Source: Echinicola sp. 20G
Lineage (GTDB): Bacteria; Bacteroidota; Bacteroidia; Cytophagales; Cyclobacteriaceae
Direction of reading: 5' to 3'
NCBI RefSeq assembly: GCF_015533855.1
Contig: NZ_AP024154.1
Coordinates: 3,354,501-3,418,500 of the forward strand
DNA: 64,000 nucleotides
The position numbers were made by a program, and so were the translations under genes. The notes under the pieces are model-generated. The model saw only the letters and a program-made list of their open reading frames with translations, ran no database searches and had not been told where the DNA came from. This document shows positions 47,209 through 56,180 of this stretch, piece by piece (position 1 is the stretch's first letter; each line of letters begins with the position of its first letter).

Positions 47209-47750
47209 TTATGATGCAATATTACGGAGCAAATTAGGTACCATTGCAATAAATACAATTGATTGTTTTTATGATATGATAGATAAAATCTATTAGTGTA
47301 ATATATGATTTTTGACTGAAGTGGTAGACTTATAGATGGTTAGAGAATGAGTGGGAGGTTTAATAACCAACTAGTGCATAAATTCACATTAAAAATATGA
47401 GAAAAATGTTCCTATGGGTAAAGTATTCTTTGTTTGGAAGAATAAATTTAACTGTACCTAAAGTAAATACCTTTCTTCTGAGGTATCAGTGAAAATCAAA
47501 TTTGAATTTATTTCGGGGCGGTAGGTTCGATTTCAACCTTAATAGTGGTATTTGAAACAATAGCGGTAGGAGGGCTGATATTGCATTCTTTTGGGTAGTT
47601 CCGTTATAGCAGTCTTGGGGATACCTTGGGGTCTAGTAGTATATACATTCCCTTTTGGCTATTTTTTAAGAATTCGTGGTATTATTTTGATAATGAAAGG
47701 TTTTGAAATTGGACTCAAAATAATTTGTTCAGCCTTTCACATTAAAATAA

Positions 47751-47996
47751 GTGCTTGTTCTTTCATTTGCTGCCTTTATAATTTGCATGGCCCAATCTGC
47801 AATTAGTTTTAAAGGCATTGCAAATGCCCAATATTTAGGTCAAGATTGCAAACTTCAAGATCAACTCGAAGGGGGGGATTGTCCACAGATGAAATGGATG
47901 GACACAGATGCTAGAAGAGCCTGGAATAAAACGCTGTTCTTTTTGATTTGCAATTATTTCGATGTGAAAAACAGCATTCTTGCAATGAATTATTGA
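47751..47996 (+). CDS. Possible small secreted protein or coding remnant
   Basis: An 81-residue frame with a signal-like start (LVLSFAAFIICMAQS) and a mature part with two Cys and mixed composition. It starts at GTG right after an in-frame stop, with no ribosome site. It may be a decayed gene whose earlier part has lost its frame, or a chance frame. No family is recognised. Confidence 0.25.
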   Translation: MLVLSFAAFIICMAQSAISFKGIANAQYLGQDCKLQDQLEGGDCPQMKWMDTDARRAWNKTLFFLICNYFDVKNSILAMNY

Positions 47997-48050
47997 ATCC
48001 AATAAACCACTGATGAATAGCGATTCATTTCTTGTATTTCTTATCCAAAC

Positions 48051-48087
48051 GAGTAATTTTGTTACTCATGAGTAATTTTTTTACTCA
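48051..48087. repeat. Tandem 19-base palindromic repeats
   Basis: GAGTAATTTTGTTACTC and GAGTAATTTTTTTACTC, each a GAGTAA/TTACTC inverted repeat, 19 bases apart with two differences. This could be a binding site for a dimeric regulator of the EPS genes downstream, or two small RNA hairpins in a leader. Confidence 0.6.
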
Positions 48088-48144
48088 GCTCTGCTAAGCC
48101 CTGTCATTGAAAAGAAATGGGGCTGACCGGGCGGAGCTGTTTTT
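48086..48144 (+). terminator. Terminator or attenuator hairpin before the ABC exporter
   Basis: Outer stem CAGCTCTGC / GCGGAGCTG with an inner AGCCC / GGGCT hairpin, followed by TTTTT. It lies 85 bases before the ABC gene, with the tandem palindromes just upstream, so it may act as a leader attenuator of the EPS operon or end an upstream transcript. Confidence 0.6.
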
Positions 48145-48228
48145 AACAGTTAAAATCAATATGTATGGAACAATATTCCTTTTTGATCAGCTTTATTAAA
48201 GAGAAAAAAGCATTGATTTGATAGTCAT

Positions 48229-50025
48229 ATGAACTTATTGAAAGGTATAATCCGAAAAAGCTTTAAACACTTTAGCTATTTCTACCAGTATTTGGGGTAC
48301 AGAATGCTGGTGACGTTTTTGCTTAATATTTCTGTGGGCTTATTGGATGGCTTTGGCTTAGTTATGTTTATTCCCTTGCTTAAGCTTGCAGACGAAGGGA
48401 GTACAACCGCAGCTTCAGATTTAGGCGGGCTGGATTTTCTAATCCTAAATTTGGAGCGTATTGGGGTTTCTATGAACCTGAACAATGTGCTGATCTTGAT
48501 GCTTTTGTTTTTTGTTCTTAAAGGAATGGCACGCTTTATCGAATCATACTATAAAACCATTGTGCAAAATTATTTTATCAAAGCCATTCGTTTCCAATTG
48601 ATTGACGGTTTAATTGCAATGGCTTATAAAGCTTTTGCAAGTCAAGATGCTGGAAGAATTCAGAATACCTTGTCGGGAGAAGTAGGGCGGGTTTCAGCTG
48701 CATATTCGGCTTATTTTATGACGGTGCAATGTGGGATCATGGTCATGGTGTATAGTGTATTAGCCTTTATGGCTAATGTTCAGTTTGCCATTTTGGTTAT
48801 TATTGGAGGTGGGGCCGCCAATGTGGTATTTAATGTCTTAAATAAAAAAACAAAAGCAGCGTCACGTAAAATAACCCATGAGGGTCATATTTATCAACGT
48901 TTGTTAATGCAGAAGGTCAATTTTTATAAATACTTAAAAGCCACTGGGTTTTCTGGTTTTTATGGAGCAAGGCTAAAACGGTCGGTGGAAAATATTGAAA
49001 GCAGCAACAAAGCCATCGGCTTTTACAGTGCTGTTTTATATGCCGCCAAAGAACCTTTGATCATAGGGGTAGTGGTGGGGATTATCTTTTTACAAACTTC
49101 AGTTTTTGGGCAAAGCATGGGGGTAATATTATTGAGTTTGATGTTTTTTTACCGTGCTTTGACCTTTGTCATGAACCTTCAAGGTTTTTGGAACAATTTT
49201 CTTACTAATTCAGGTGCTTTGGGAAATATGAAGGCCTTTATTGATGACTTAAGGAAGAATAAAGAACCTTTGGGGAGCGAGTTGGTCCAGGAGCTGAGCA
49301 ATGAGCTGAGGCTTGAGAATGTAGGATTTCAATATGGTAAGAAAGAAGTGCTTTCTAATGTTAGCATAAACATCAAGAAAAATCAAACCGTGGCATTTGT
49401 GGGAGAAAGTGGCAGCGGAAAAACCACCTTGGTCAACTTGATTACAGGTTTAATGCCAGTCGATAAAGGAGCCATATACATAGATGGTCATGATACAAGT
49501 AAACTGGACCTTCGTTCTTGGCAACGTCGCATTGGTTATATCAGTCAGGAACCTGTGATTTTTTCCGATAGTATCTATGACAATGTGACTTTTTGGGAAG
49601 AAAAATCAGCTGAAAATGTACAACGATTCTGGGAAGTTATGGAAAAGGCTTCCCTTGCTGATTTTGTTAGGGGATTGGAAGAGCAAGAAGATACACTTCT
49701 GGGAAATAATGGTATCTTGATCAGTGGAGGCCAAAAGCAGCGCATATCCATCGCCAGAGAGCTTTTTAAGGAGGTAGATGTTTTGATTATGGATGAGGCG
49801 ACTTCTGCCTTGGATTCAGAAACTGAAAATCATATTCAAAGCAATATTGATCAACTAAAGGGGCACTATACGATATTGATAGTGGCCCATCGTTTGGCCA
49901 CTATCAAACATGCAGATAAGGTCATACTACTTTCCAAGGGTGAAATAAAGGGGATGGGTTCCTTCGGAGAATTGGTAGAGCAGTCCCAGGAATTTAACCG
50001 CATGGTGGCCTTACAACAATTTTAA
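48229..50025 (+). CDS. ABC transporter, fused membrane and ATPase domains
   Basis: A 598-residue type I exporter half-transporter. Residues 1-~320 contain six membrane helices; the ATPase has Walker A GESGSGKTT (Gly392-Lys398), the ISGGQKQR signature and Walker B VLIMDEATSALDSE. It is the first complete gene of the polysaccharide island and may flip a lipid-linked saccharide or export a lipid. The MsbA/Wzk-type role is inferred from position. Confidence 0.93.
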   Translation: MNLLKGIIRKSFKHFSYFYQYLGYRMLVTFLLNISVGLLDGFGLVMFIPLLKLADEGSTTAASDLGGLDFLILNLERIGVSMNLNNVLILMLLFFVLKGMARFIESYYKTIVQNYFIKAIRFQLIDGLIAMAYKAFASQDAGRIQNTLSGEVGRVSAAYSAYFMTVQCGIMVMVYSVLAFMANVQFAILVIIGGGAANVVFNVLNKKTKAASRKITHEGHIYQRLLMQKVNFYKYLKATGFSGFYGARLKRSVENIESSNKAIGFYSAVLYAAKEPLIIGVVVGIIFLQTSVFGQSMGVILLSLMFFYRALTFVMNLQGFWNNFLTNSGALGNMKAFIDDLRKNKEPLGSELVQELSNELRLENVGFQYGKKEVLSNVSINIKKNQTVAFVGESGSGKTTLVNLITGLMPVDKGAIYIDGHDTSKLDLRSWQRRIGYISQEPVIFSDSIYDNVTFWEEKSAENVQRFWEVMEKASLADFVRGLEEQEDTLLGNNGILISGGQKQRISIARELFKEVDVLIMDEATSALDSETENHIQSNIDQLKGHYTILIVAHRLATIKHADKVILLSKGEIKGMGSFGELVEQSQEFNRMVALQQF

Positions 50026-50051
50026 ACTCACATTTAGGAAATACTGATACT

Positions 50052-50405
50052 ATGCTAAAGAAGTTAAGAGATAGAATTTTTGGTGTCGAAAAAATGGTTT
50101 ATCTCTCTACCCAAAAAATGGAGGAAATCAGTTCATGGAAAATGCGTGAGTTAAAGGCTTTTGAAATACTAAAGCCCTATTTTAATAAAGGATTTTTGTT
50201 TGAAACTGGATTTACGATTTCATTTCAAACTTTTCAACACATAGCCAATGATATTGTCCTTTTTAAGCCGAAGACGATTTTGAAAATTTGATCAGGACTT
50301 TCTATCATAGTGCTGAATAATCTTTTAAAGGAGTTAGAATATAAGCATAGGTTTATAAGTGTAGATGAGATATGACTGAATGTTGTAGAAATCAACACGT
50401 TTTAG
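50052..50405 (+). pseudogene. Decayed class I SAM methyltransferase (Methyltransf_24-like)
   Basis: A 79-codon frame ends in TGA at 50289, but the same frame continues with SGLSIIVLNNLLKELEYK and then RFISVDEI, a stop at 50373, and LNVVEINTF to a stop at 50403. The intact family reads NDIVxxKPKTIVEFGSGxST followed by ISVD: here NDIVLFKPKTILKI-stop-SGLS. So a GGA to TGA-type change hits the SAM motif, further stops follow, and the remaining C-terminus is missing. It is a remnant left in the island between the exporter and the first glycosyltransferase-like gene. Confidence 0.78.
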
Positions 50406-50493
50406 TAGGCTGTCTTACTTTCTTTGTAGCTTTTTAAACGTAAATATCATAATAAAAAAATATTGATTCTCTATCTTAGAATGATAAAATTTT

Positions 50494-51411
50494 ATGAGGC
50501 GTATAGTAGATTTTAAAAGTCTGGAAGTAGTTAATTCTATTGACAACAACTTAATAATTCTATCAACTTATTTTGTTTCAAAGAAAGATCCAGTAAGGGG
50601 CATCCATCAATCTGGTGATGACTTTACTTATATAGAAAATTGGTACGAAAGCGTAAGGGAACTAGAAATAAATGCAATTGTATTTTATGATGATTTATCA
50701 GAACCATTTATTTCAAGGTATCAAACTGAAAAAATAAAATTTATTAAGTGTCATCTAGGCCCTTACTCCCTTAACGATGAGCGTTTTTTCATTTTTTATG
50801 AATTTGTTCAGAGGTTACCAGAAAATAGTTTTGTAGTTACAACAGATATTAATGATGTAATCATTAATAAACATCCCATTACTGTTCTTAAAGATAACTC
50901 GAATAAAGTCTTTATTGGACGTGGAAATAGGCGATGTTGGAAAAGCGCCACATGGACGATTAAGTCGTTATATAAATTCTATAAACAATGCTCAGAAAAG
51001 CTTCCGGTAAGTTTTTTCTTTTACCCAGTATACAATCCAGGCACAATCGGAGGAAGTAAAAAAAATATTGAAAAGCTATTTCATTTGATGGTTTTAGAAT
51101 TTGAGAAATTACATGACAATGGAAATTATAATATGCAGATCTTTAATTATGTATTAAAGAAAACATACCATAAAACCTCAGGTACTTGGGATGAGATTTT
51201 GCCTTTTGGTGTAGCTTATTGGTATTATTATTTGATATATCGGCTAATGAGAAAATTGGAGGGGACATATAAAAAAGAGAAATATGATTTGATGAAGGTG
51301 GAGGAGGCCCAATTTGATAATGGAATTATAGTAACTGGAAGCCCTTTTGTCAGTATGTTTAAATGGTATGAAAAAAAAGAAGACAGCGATTGTTACCTAA
51401 TTCATAAATGA
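50494..51411 (+). CDS. Putative glycosyltransferase-like protein
   Basis: A 305-residue protein without signal or membrane segment. It shows a GT-A-like pattern: NNLIILSTYFVSKKDPVRG, NAIVFYDDLSEPFI, FVVTTDINDVIINKHP (acidic DxND, as a possible metal site) and YNPGTIGGSKKNIEKLFHLM. I do not recognise a named family. It overlaps the FkbM gene by 4 bases (ATGA) and starts the AT-rich part of the island. The role as a transferase of sugar or a related group is inferred from context. Confidence 0.6.
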   Translation: MRRIVDFKSLEVVNSIDNNLIILSTYFVSKKDPVRGIHQSGDDFTYIENWYESVRELEINAIVFYDDLSEPFISRYQTEKIKFIKCHLGPYSLNDERFFIFYEFVQRLPENSFVVTTDINDVIINKHPITVLKDNSNKVFIGRGNRRCWKSATWTIKSLYKFYKQCSEKLPVSFFFYPVYNPGTIGGSKKNIEKLFHLMVLEFEKLHDNGNYNMQIFNYVLKKTYHKTSGTWDEILPFGVAYWYYYLIYRLMRKLEGTYKKEKYDLMKVEEAQFDNGIIVTGSPFVSMFKWYEKKEDSDCYLIHK

Positions 51412-52298
51412 AAAAAATTAAGAAATTCTATCACCACCACTTAGCTAGACCTATTTATAGTACAATCAAACCGTTACAGCCAATTCTTAAATTTAAAAAA
51501 AGAACGTTCTTTGATAAGTTTAAAGTAAAGATAGAGGGTGGAAAAAGATTTTGGCTATATAATAATGCATATTTCTGGGATACAGAATTGTTTTGGCAGG
51601 GATTTGAAAGACTTAAATATGAAAATAGGACGAGGGAAGTGTGGTGTTTTCTTGCAGAAAGGAGTAAAGTGATTTTTGATATAGGGGCCAATACAGGTTG
51701 GTTTAGTATGATGGCAAAAGCTTACAATAGAAATGCTAAAATTTTTGCTTTTGAACCACAACCGAATATTTACAAAGTGCTTAAAAAAAATAATGAAATT
51801 AATGATTTTAACATTTGTTGTGAACAATTAGCATTATCTGATCAAAAAGGGAAATTGCCATTTTATAATACTGGTGATACTACTTTTTCAAATATCAATA
51901 CCATGCATGGAAGCTTAAATATGGCATGGCGTACTAAAGGACAAAAATCTATTTCAGTTGAAGTTTCTAGATTGGACAGCTACATTGAAAAAAATGATAT
52001 TCCATCGATTGATTTAATGAAAATTGATGTCGAAACCTTGGAATATGAAGTGCTTATTGGGTATGGGGAGTTTTTACATAAACATCTTCCAATTCTAATC
52101 TTGGAAATTCAAAATGAAAAGATAGGTACAGATATCGGTTCAGTTTTGGGAAATAAGTACACTTATTACTGGATAGATGAGGAGGTAGGCTTAATAGAAG
52201 TAAGCCATCTTGGAAGAAATAACGATCAGGAAAATAGGAACTATTTGTTATGTCCTAATCGAAAAAAAAATCTAATAATGGAATTTGTTTCTGAATAA
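51408..52298 (+). CDS. FkbM family methyltransferase
   Basis: A 296-residue SAM methyltransferase. Motif I is VIFDIGANTGWFSMMAKAY (about 84-102), followed by IFAFEPQPNIYKVLKKN and the FkbM hallmark IDLMKIDVETLEYEVLIGYGEFL, then HLPILILEI. These enzymes commonly O-methylate sugars in capsules and O-antigens. It is packed with its neighbours by a 4-base overlap upstream and zero gap downstream. Confidence 0.92.
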   Translation: MKKIKKFYHHHLARPIYSTIKPLQPILKFKKRTFFDKFKVKIEGGKRFWLYNNAYFWDTELFWQGFERLKYENRTREVWCFLAERSKVIFDIGANTGWFSMMAKAYNRNAKIFAFEPQPNIYKVLKKNNEINDFNICCEQLALSDQKGKLPFYNTGDTTFSNINTMHGSLNMAWRTKGQKSISVEVSRLDSYIEKNDIPSIDLMKIDVETLEYEVLIGYGEFLHKHLPILILEIQNEKIGTDIGSVLGNKYTYYWIDEEVGLIEVSHLGRNNDQENRNYLLCPNRKKNLIMEFVSE

Positions 52299-53468
52299 AT
52301 GAAGAAAGTTCTCATTATTCCTTCTTGGTACCCGACTATTTCTCAACCACTAAAGGGGTCCTTTTTTAAGGAACAAGCTGAGTTATTATCTACAAGCGGG
52401 TTTGATATTAAAGTGCTTTTCGGTGAAGTAAAGTCTACCTCATATATTAATATAATAAAAACTAAAATCAGTCGAAAAATTGAGTTTAATGATGTCTTGC
52501 AATGCCCAGAGGCTTTTGGGTTTTATTTACCTAACAATCGGAGAATTAAGGATCGGGCTTATCTAAATGCTGCAAGAAAAAAGTATTTAAAAGTATTTAG
52601 AGAACTTCTAAGTAATGGGTGGATTCCAGATATCATTCATGCGCAAAGTGGGATGGATGCTGGTATCTTTGCCCATGAAATTTCAAAAAAGTTTGATATT
52701 CCATTTGTGATCATCGAACATCAAGTTTTTGTTTTCCATTATTATTCGAAATTACGAGCACAGTTAGTACTTGATGCATTTAAGGTAGCAAGGAAAGTTG
52801 CCGCGGTAAGTTATGATGAAAGACGTCAAATCTTGATGAATCAACCCGAATGTAACCCTGAGGTGATTTGGAATTTGGTGGATGAAACAAAACTCGAGAT
52901 TAACTTAAAGAAAAGAAGGAAACCTTTCACCATTATCACTATTTTAAATTCCTTTCCTGTAAAAGGTGCGATAACATTTTTAGAAGCCATAAAAGAAGTG
53001 ATTAAGCAGGATAAAGATGTAGAATTCATTATGATTGGAAAAGGTGGGGATACAGATTCCAATAGTGCCGGAAATAATGTTTTTATTACTAAGAGTAAGG
53101 AACTTGGGATATACGAAATGGGTACTTTTTTACCTTTTGTACAGAGAGATAAAATAGGGGAAATTTTAAATCAGGCCCATGTTTTTGTTTCTCCCTCTAT
53201 TCAAGAGCCTCATGGAATTGCAGTAAGAGAAGCTATGATGTGCGGATTACCAATAGTAACCACTGCCAATGGTGGAGTGGAAGATAGTATAAATCCAAAA
53301 ACAGGTTTGGTGGTACCGGTTAAGGATTCTAAAGCATTGGCCATTGCTATATTAAAAGTTAAAAATAAGGAAGTACAATTTGATCCTGAAAAAATCAGGG
53401 AACTAGCTGTTTTGCAGTGCGGAAAAAGAGCTTTTATAGAATCCATGAGAAAGTTTTATAACTTATGA
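52299..53468 (+). CDS. Glycosyltransferase family 4 (GT-B)
   Basis: A 389-residue GT-B enzyme. The N-terminal acceptor domain begins VLIIPSWYPTISQPLKGSFFKEQAELL; the C-terminal donor domain has TIITILNSFPVKGAITFLEAIKEV and the EX7E-like EPHGIAVREAMMCGLPIVTTANGGVEDSI. It should retain the anomeric configuration while adding a sugar to the growing saccharide at the cytoplasmic face. It begins on the base after the FkbM gene and overlaps the next gene by 4 bases. Confidence 0.94.
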   Translation: MKKVLIIPSWYPTISQPLKGSFFKEQAELLSTSGFDIKVLFGEVKSTSYINIIKTKISRKIEFNDVLQCPEAFGFYLPNNRRIKDRAYLNAARKKYLKVFRELLSNGWIPDIIHAQSGMDAGIFAHEISKKFDIPFVIIEHQVFVFHYYSKLRAQLVLDAFKVARKVAAVSYDERRQILMNQPECNPEVIWNLVDETKLEINLKKRRKPFTIITILNSFPVKGAITFLEAIKEVIKQDKDVEFIMIGKGGDTDSNSAGNNVFITKSKELGIYEMGTFLPFVQRDKIGEILNQAHVFVSPSIQEPHGIAVREAMMCGLPIVTTANGGVEDSINPKTGLVVPVKDSKALAIAILKVKNKEVQFDPEKIRELAVLQCGKRAFIESMRKFYNL

Positions 53469-54373
53469 TTAAAAAATTCATAAAAAGAAATTTAAAATAT
53501 TTATTAAGTAAGAGTCCTTATTTCCTTCAAAAGGCAAAGAATTTGATTCATGAAATTGAACCTAATAAGAACATTTTTTTAGATTATCCTGTAAGTCTAA
53601 ATCAGAGGTATTCATTATGCAATCCACATTTACATATTAGTTCCTTTTTAAAGAAAAACAATTACGTATATAAATCTAATCTTGAATATTTTTTGCAATT
53701 CAAGGATAATTATCTAGAAATTCCCGTTTCAGAATTGGAAAAACATGAGATTAATGATCCTACTTGGATAAATGGATTTATCCCTGGACTTGATTTAATT
53801 TCTTTATATGGATTCTTAGTAAAGTATAAACCTAACATTTACATTGAAGTTGGATCTGGAAACTCAACTAAGATTGCTAAGAGGGCCATTGAAGATTATC
53901 AATTACAAACAACAATCTTTTCTATAGACCCTTCTCCTAGAAATGAAATTAATGAAATTTGCGATCATATAATAAGGAAGCCTCTAGAAGAAGTTGATCT
54001 TAATGTTTTCAATAAATTGGAAAAAGGTGATTTTTTATTTATTGATAACTCACATAGAGTTTTGATGAATTCAGATGCTATAGCAGTTTTCTTGGATATT
54101 ATTCCTAATCTTAAAAGTGGAGTAATTATCCAGATTCATGATGTATTTCTCCCATATGATTATCCTCAGAATTGGAGTGACAGATTTTATTCTGAACAAT
54201 ATATGTTGGCAAATATTTTGATCTATGGCTCTGACAAGTTTGATGTTATTTTACCTAATTTTTATATCAGTAAATTATCAGAACTTGCTCAGATATTAAA
54301 TCCAATTTGGGACATTAATATATTAAGTGGCGTTGAAAGACACGGAGCTTCATTTTGGTTCATGAAAAAATAA
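53465..54373 (+). CDS. Class I SAM-dependent methyltransferase
   Basis: A 302-residue methyltransferase of the Methyltransf_24 type. Motif I is IYIEVGSGNSTKIAKRAIED, then TIFSIDPSPRNEI, DFLFIDNSHRVLMNSDAIAVFLDIIP and VIIQIHDVFLPYDYP. The N-terminal ~110 residues are an additional basic region of unknown fold. It probably methylates a sugar or acts on a cell-surface precursor. It is overlapped by the upstream glycosyltransferase. The pseudogene at 50052 belongs to the same superfamily. Confidence 0.88.
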   Translation: MIKKFIKRNLKYLLSKSPYFLQKAKNLIHEIEPNKNIFLDYPVSLNQRYSLCNPHLHISSFLKKNNYVYKSNLEYFLQFKDNYLEIPVSELEKHEINDPTWINGFIPGLDLISLYGFLVKYKPNIYIEVGSGNSTKIAKRAIEDYQLQTTIFSIDPSPRNEINEICDHIIRKPLEEVDLNVFNKLEKGDFLFIDNSHRVLMNSDAIAVFLDIIPNLKSGVIIQIHDVFLPYDYPQNWSDRFYSEQYMLANILIYGSDKFDVILPNFYISKLSELAQILNPIWDINILSGVERHGASFWFMKK

Positions 54374-54380
54374 AGGAGTT

Positions 54381-55292
54381 TTGTTTAAGGTTTCGGTAAT
54401 TATTCCTGTTTATAATAGAAAAGAATTTATTGGCAGAACAATATTAAGTGTACTTCGTCTAAAGCAGGTTGGTGAGATTTTGATAATTGATGATGGGTCT
54501 ACAGATGGATCACTTGAAATTTGCAAAAAAATTAAACATAGAGAAGAAAAAATTAGAATTCTTCGCCATCCCAATGGAATAAATAGAGGAGTTTCCGCAA
54601 GTAGAAACTTGGGGATAAGGAATGCTTCCTATGAGTATATTTCTTTTTTAGATTCTGATGATTTATATCATTCTGACAGATTTACTTATGATGAAGAAGT
54701 ATTTGGAGAAAACCGCGATGCAAAAGTTGTATATTCTTTAGCGAAAATCAAATATGAAAATGGAAATGAAGGGAATTTTGGAACTAATGAAAATCTTATA
54801 AGAGCCAACTCTGATTCTTTTTATGAATATGTTTTAGAGAACGATATCAGTATCGGTCATATCAGTTCAGTTACCTTTAGAAAAACTATATTAGATTCAA
54901 TGCCAAAATGCTTTGACAATAGATTATCACTTCATGAAGATACCGAATTATGGCATCGTATTTCAAGGAAATACCAATTTTATCCAGGGAAATTATCAAG
55001 TGCAGTTTCTACATATTATTCTCATTCTGATAACACTATAAAAAAGAGGTCAAGGAAATCTGGATTTATATTTATTGTTGTTTTAATTGATAATATAGGA
55101 CTAAACAATCTTAAGAATATCGAGAAAAAATACATTATTTACCATATAGGTAGAGCTATTTCTAATCCAATTAGACCACATTTATTAAGGAAACTGGTAT
55201 TTCATGGATTCCAATTTTTAGTATATCCCATAAATACATGGTTTATTTCTATGTTTTATAACTGGGGGATGAAGCATTATAGGTTAAAATGA
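54381..55292 (+). CDS. Glycosyltransferase family 2 (TTG start)
   Basis: A 303-residue GT-A enzyme. Immediately after the start comes KVSVIIPVYNRKEFIGRTILSVL and IDDGSTDGS, then NRGVSASRNLG and the metal motif FLDSDDLY. No ATG is in frame near the start; TTG at 54381 has an AAGGAG sequence a few bases upstream. It is followed by a 4-base overlap with the next gene. The sugar is unknown. Confidence 0.9.
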   Translation: MFKVSVIIPVYNRKEFIGRTILSVLRLKQVGEILIIDDGSTDGSLEICKKIKHREEKIRILRHPNGINRGVSASRNLGIRNASYEYISFLDSDDLYHSDRFTYDEEVFGENRDAKVVYSLAKIKYENGNEGNFGTNENLIRANSDSFYEYVLENDISIGHISSVTFRKTILDSMPKCFDNRLSLHEDTELWHRISRKYQFYPGKLSSAVSTYYSHSDNTIKKRSRKSGFIFIVVLIDNIGLNNLKNIEKKYIIYHIGRAISNPIRPHLLRKLVFHGFQFLVYPINTWFISMFYNWGMKHYRLK

Positions 55293-56176
55293 ATCAAACC
55301 ATTTTGTTTTCCATAATTATTCCAGTTTATAAGGATACTCAGCGGTTAATAAAGTGCTTAAGGGCTTTGATGGATCAGACAATTGATTTACAACAATCAG
55401 AGATCTTAGTTATAAACAATGACCCCGAAGGGAATGTGGAAGTTCCAAAAGACTTTACTGATAGCTTAAACATTAGAATAATAGATGAACCTTTTTCTGG
55501 TTCTTATGCAGCGAGGAATACAGGCATCAAACACTCAAATGGAAGAATTTTGGCGTTTACAGATGCGGATTGCGTACCAGATGAAAATTGGCTATTAAAT
55601 GCGTACAAACATTTTGAGCAGGACATAAAGAATGTAATAGGGGTACTAACTGGGCCCGTTCCATTATTCTACAAAGATGTTAATAAGTTGTCTCCAGCTG
55701 AAGTCTATGAAAAATACACGGGTTTTACTACTGAAGCTTATGCTAAAGAGGGGCATGCGATCACCGCCAACTGGTTCTCTTATAAGGAGGTAATAGAAGA
55801 ATTTGGAGCATATGATGCCACACTAAAATCCAATGGTGATTCAGACCTCTCTGGTAAAATTGCTTCAAAATATAAGATTGTTTATAAAGATGATGTCATT
55901 GTTCAGCACCCTGCAAGGTATGAAGTTGAGGAGCTAGTTAATAAATATAGGAGATTGTTAGGAGGTACTTTTACCAGAAAGTATAAACAAAAGTCAGCCC
56001 AATTTACTGGACATATATTCACTTTTATTTGGAGGAGATATCGTTTTGCATTGAAGAAGCTATTTACTGTTTCTCCAAAAGAAGCACTTGATATATTATA
56101 TGTATGCCATGCTATTAACGTGGGGGCGATAAAGGAATATTATAGTTTGCTCAAAGGTAACGAAACAAAAAGGTAA
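55289..56176 (+). CDS. Glycosyltransferase family 2
   Basis: A 295-residue GT-A enzyme: LFSIIIPVYKDTQRLIKCLRALMDQT, VINNDPEGN, SYAARNTGIKHSNGRILAFTDADCVPDENWL with the TDAD metal motif, and NGDSDLSGKIASK. The C-terminal part is hydrophilic. Start overlaps the upstream gene by 4 bases, and the next gene begins after four bases. It probably adds one sugar of the repeating unit. Confidence 0.92.
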   Translation: MNQTILFSIIIPVYKDTQRLIKCLRALMDQTIDLQQSEILVINNDPEGNVEVPKDFTDSLNIRIIDEPFSGSYAARNTGIKHSNGRILAFTDADCVPDENWLLNAYKHFEQDIKNVIGVLTGPVPLFYKDVNKLSPAEVYEKYTGFTTEAYAKEGHAITANWFSYKEVIEEFGAYDATLKSNGDSDLSGKIASKYKIVYKDDVIVQHPARYEVEELVNKYRRLLGGTFTRKYKQKSAQFTGHIFTFIWRRYRFALKKLFTVSPKEALDILYVCHAINVGAIKEYYSLLKGNETKR

Positions 56177-56180
56177 TAAT

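Noticed and set aside
47591..47806. 71-codon frame with hydrophobic stretches
   Set aside because: No family features; hydrophobicity follows from T-rich DNA; low likelihood of being a gene.
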